From Henriciella sp. (GTDB lineage Bacteria; Pseudomonadota; Alphaproteobacteria; Caulobacterales; Hyphomonadaceae), in assembly GCA_030066975.1 (NCBI GenBank), contig JASJAO010000001.1:434001-498000 (forward strand): a stretch of 64,000 nucleotides of DNA. The letters are read 5' to 3'. Below, in pieces: positions 62,477 through 64,000 of this stretch. The notes beneath the pieces were generated by a model. That model had not been told where the DNA came from. It saw only the letters and a program-made list of their open reading frames with translations, and ran no database searches. Each line of letters begins with the position of its first letter. Position 1 is the first letter of the stretch. A program made the position numbers and the translations under genes.

Positions 62477-63873
62477 GCTATCCCGCGCCGCCTCAGGCCG
62501 ATGGCATGGTCGGCAGGATCCTCAAGAATATGGGATTGCTGTTCGGCGGAAAGACATCCGCGGTTCTGATTGGACTGGCCGTGCTGGCTATCGCGGCGCG
62601 CGCCCTGACAATTGAAGAGCTTGGTATCCTGCTTCTGCTGTACGCCTTCATCGCGCTGATGACGGGCATCGCGACGTTCAAATCCTGGCAGGCCTTGATC
62701 CAATTTGGTGCCCAGCCTGTGGAAACAGGTGATTTGCCCAGATTTCACCGGCTGTTGCGGTTCTTGATCGGGCTCGACATTGCTGCGGCCCTGTTTGCGG
62801 CGCTTCTAAGTGTGACCGTCTTTCTGGTCATTCGTGCTCATCTTGGCTTACCGGATGAGATATTCTGGATCGTGATCGCCTACTGCCTGCTCTCGGCCAC
62901 CAACTTGCGATCAAGTCCGCTCGGCGTGTTGCGCTTGTATGACCGATTTGATCTGATCAGCTTGCATGACCAGGCCGTGCCGATCGTGCGGCTCACCGGC
63001 GCGAGTTTGGGCCTGATGTTCGGAGGCGGCCTCACCTGGTTTATTCTTGTATGGATGGCAGCGGCTTTAGCGACCAATCTGCTGATGCCCGCTCTCGCCA
63101 TTAGAGAACTCGCGCGTCGGGGGGCACTCAACGGACTTTTCTCCAGGCGCCTCACTCTGAAAGCCCCTGAGGCTGGCATCTGGCGCTATGTCTGGATGTC
63201 CAATATCGATGCGACGATCAACCTGGTGGATAAACAGATGCCCACCCTTCTGGCCGGGGCGTTGCTGGGCCCTGCCTTCGCGGCGATGTTCAAGATTGCG
63301 CGGGACATTTCTGATGTGCTGGGCAAAGGCGCGCGGTTGCTCAATCAGGTTTTGTACCCTGAGCTTGTGCGTTTGATGATCGCCGGCAGCGCCGCCCGTG
63401 CCGTTCGGGTCATCATCCATACAAGCGCATATTTGCTCGGCGCCGGGATTGTGCTTGCCGCGCTGATCAACCTATTCGGCCCGCCACTTTTCGCGATTGC
63501 ACTGACCGATGCATATGAAGGTGTGGCGCCGATCGCCATGATGCTGGTGATCGCTGCCGCTTTGTTGGGAGCAACAATCCCGATCTATTCTGGCCTGTAC
63601 GCGCTGGGAAGCCCCGGCCAAGCGGCCTTGTCTCGTGCAATTTCGGTTGCCCTAACTCTCATTCTCTTTGTGACGCTTTCGCATGCGACCGGGCAGTCCG
63701 GGCCGGGGTGGGCGATGGTTATTGGCGCCGGTGCGGGGCTCGTGCTTGCCAGCACGATCGCGCTCTTGCGGGCTCAGGGCGTGCGCGATGCATCCGGCCA
63801 GGCGGATTTCAGCGATCTGGTCAATGACGCCACAAGCTCGCCATCAGCGGATCCAACCGCCAAATCGGGCTGA
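62473..63873 (+). CDS. Oligosaccharide/lipid flippase-like membrane protein (MOP superfamily)
   Basis: A 466-residue protein with about 12-14 hydrophobic segments. The arrangement (GLLFGGKTSAVLIGLAVLAI, then IEELGILLLLYAF) is that of Wzx/MurJ-like polysaccharide flippases. It overlaps the MobA-like gene by 4 nt and closes the ceramide-synthase operon. It may flip a lipid-linked or sphingolipid precursor. The hydrophilic C-terminal tail (about 30 residues) is encoded over the 3' end of the antisense HIT gene. Confidence 0.8.
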   Translation: MSYPAPPQADGMVGRILKNMGLLFGGKTSAVLIGLAVLAIAARALTIEELGILLLLYAFIALMTGIATFKSWQALIQFGAQPVETGDLPRFHRLLRFLIGLDIAAALFAALLSVTVFLVIRAHLGLPDEIFWIVIAYCLLSATNLRSSPLGVLRLYDRFDLISLHDQAVPIVRLTGASLGLMFGGGLTWFILVWMAAALATNLLMPALAIRELARRGALNGLFSRRLTLKAPEAGIWRYVWMSNIDATINLVDKQMPTLLAGALLGPAFAAMFKIARDISDVLGKGARLLNQVLYPELVRLMIAGSAARAVRVIIHTSAYLLGAGIVLAALINLFGPPLFAIALTDAYEGVAPIAMMLVIAAALLGATIPIYSGLYALGSPGQAALSRAISVALTLILFVTLSHATGQSGPGWAMVIGAGAGLVLASTIALLRAQGVRDASGQADFSDLVNDATSSPSADPTAKSG

Positions 63874-64000
63874 CCAGGCCATCCCCCATCGGTCAAAGTC
63901 CAGTTTTCATATGTTACCGGCCCGGCATACCGAGGAATCACGTGATAGTGCACGTTCGGGTCTACCATCATCAGCATCAGATAGTTGATTTTGTCATAGC
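63774..64000 (-). CDS. HIT-family protein, C-terminal part (5' end outside window)
   Basis: The frame is open to the window end and ends at 63774. It reads YDKINYLMLMMVDPNVHYHV, then IPRYAGPV, the C-terminal HIT region of Ap4A-hydrolase-like proteins. The HIT motif HxHxHxx appears as Asn-Val-His-Tyr-His-Val-Ile, so the first His is replaced by Asn while the catalytic middle His remains. Its last 100 nt overlap the flippase gene in antisense. The N-terminal half is outside the window. Confidence 0.75.
   Translation of the reverse strand, partial: YDKINYLMLMMVDPNVHYHVIPRYAGPVTYENWTLTDGGWPGQPDLAVGSADGELVASLTRSLKSAWPDASRTP

Overview
The window comes from an alphaproteobacterium, most likely a marine Caulobacterales relative (Hyphomonadaceae or Maricaulaceae type). 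I infer this from the moderately high GC content, the four TonB-dependent receptors (TBDRs), and a bacterial sphingolipid locus built like that of Caulobacter crescentus. No rRNA, tRNA, CRISPR array or insertion sequence was seen. Nearly all of the window is coding, organised as substrate-specific catabolic islands plus one lipid-biosynthesis locus.

Region 1 (1-6124): the end of a TBDR, a medium-chain dehydrogenase, a Gfo/Idh/MocA oxidoreductase, an MFS transporter, a GH32/GH68-like five-bladed propeller enzyme and a convergent LacI repressor. It looks like a small sugar-utilisation locus. Region 2 (6313-12399): a divergent two-component Rieske oxygenase system (reductase and oxygenase), an AraC regulator and a TBDR. 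A 25-bp element with 20/25 identity sits in the same orientation in front of both the oxygenase and the TBDR, which suggests one AraC regulon. Region 3 (12596-16590): the conserved housekeeping trio of a TesA-like esterase divergent from a YbbA/YbbP-type ABC exporter.

Region 4 (16636-34642): a sulfated-glycan locus with a PhyH dioxygenase, GPH symporter, TetR regulator, two lipoprotein sulfatases, a TBDR and a GH3 glycosidase. Next to it are sugar-acid genes: UxaA-type dehydratase, L-arabinonate-type IlvD dehydratase, GntR regulator, AraD1-type dehydratase and 2-oxoglutarate semialdehyde dehydrogenase. Together these form an oxidative, non-phosphorylating pentose-type route to 2-oxoglutarate. 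Four related TATCCA-nn-TGGATA palindromes lie before the PhyH/GPH pair, the TetR gene and the TBDR.

Region 5 (35537-51220): a catabolic island with a spinster-type MFS, IclR regulator, acyl-CoA ligase, enoyl-CoA hydratase, two SDRs, an Old Yellow Enzyme, a TBDR, a Baeyer-Villiger-type monooxygenase, a SnoaL-like protein, two paired acyl-CoA dehydrogenases and an SMP-30 lactonase. The logic (alcohol, ketone, lactone, hydroxy acid, acyl-CoA, beta-oxidation) fits a cyclic ketone, terpenoid or steroid-like substrate.

Region 6 (51622-64000): a ceramide/sphingolipid locus. A fatty-acyl ligase, an NAD-dependent reductase, an acyl carrier protein and serine palmitoyltransferase form one + strand operon. 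A tightly coupled - strand operon holds two LptF/LptG-like permeases, a ceramide-kinase-like protein and a nucleotidyltransferase-fold protein. A second + strand operon holds a DUF2141 protein, a ceramide-synthase-like acyltransferase, a MobA-like protein and a flippase. A partial HIT protein runs off the end. This region is the most interesting part: it links ceramide synthesis and head-group modification to what looks like its own envelope transport machinery.
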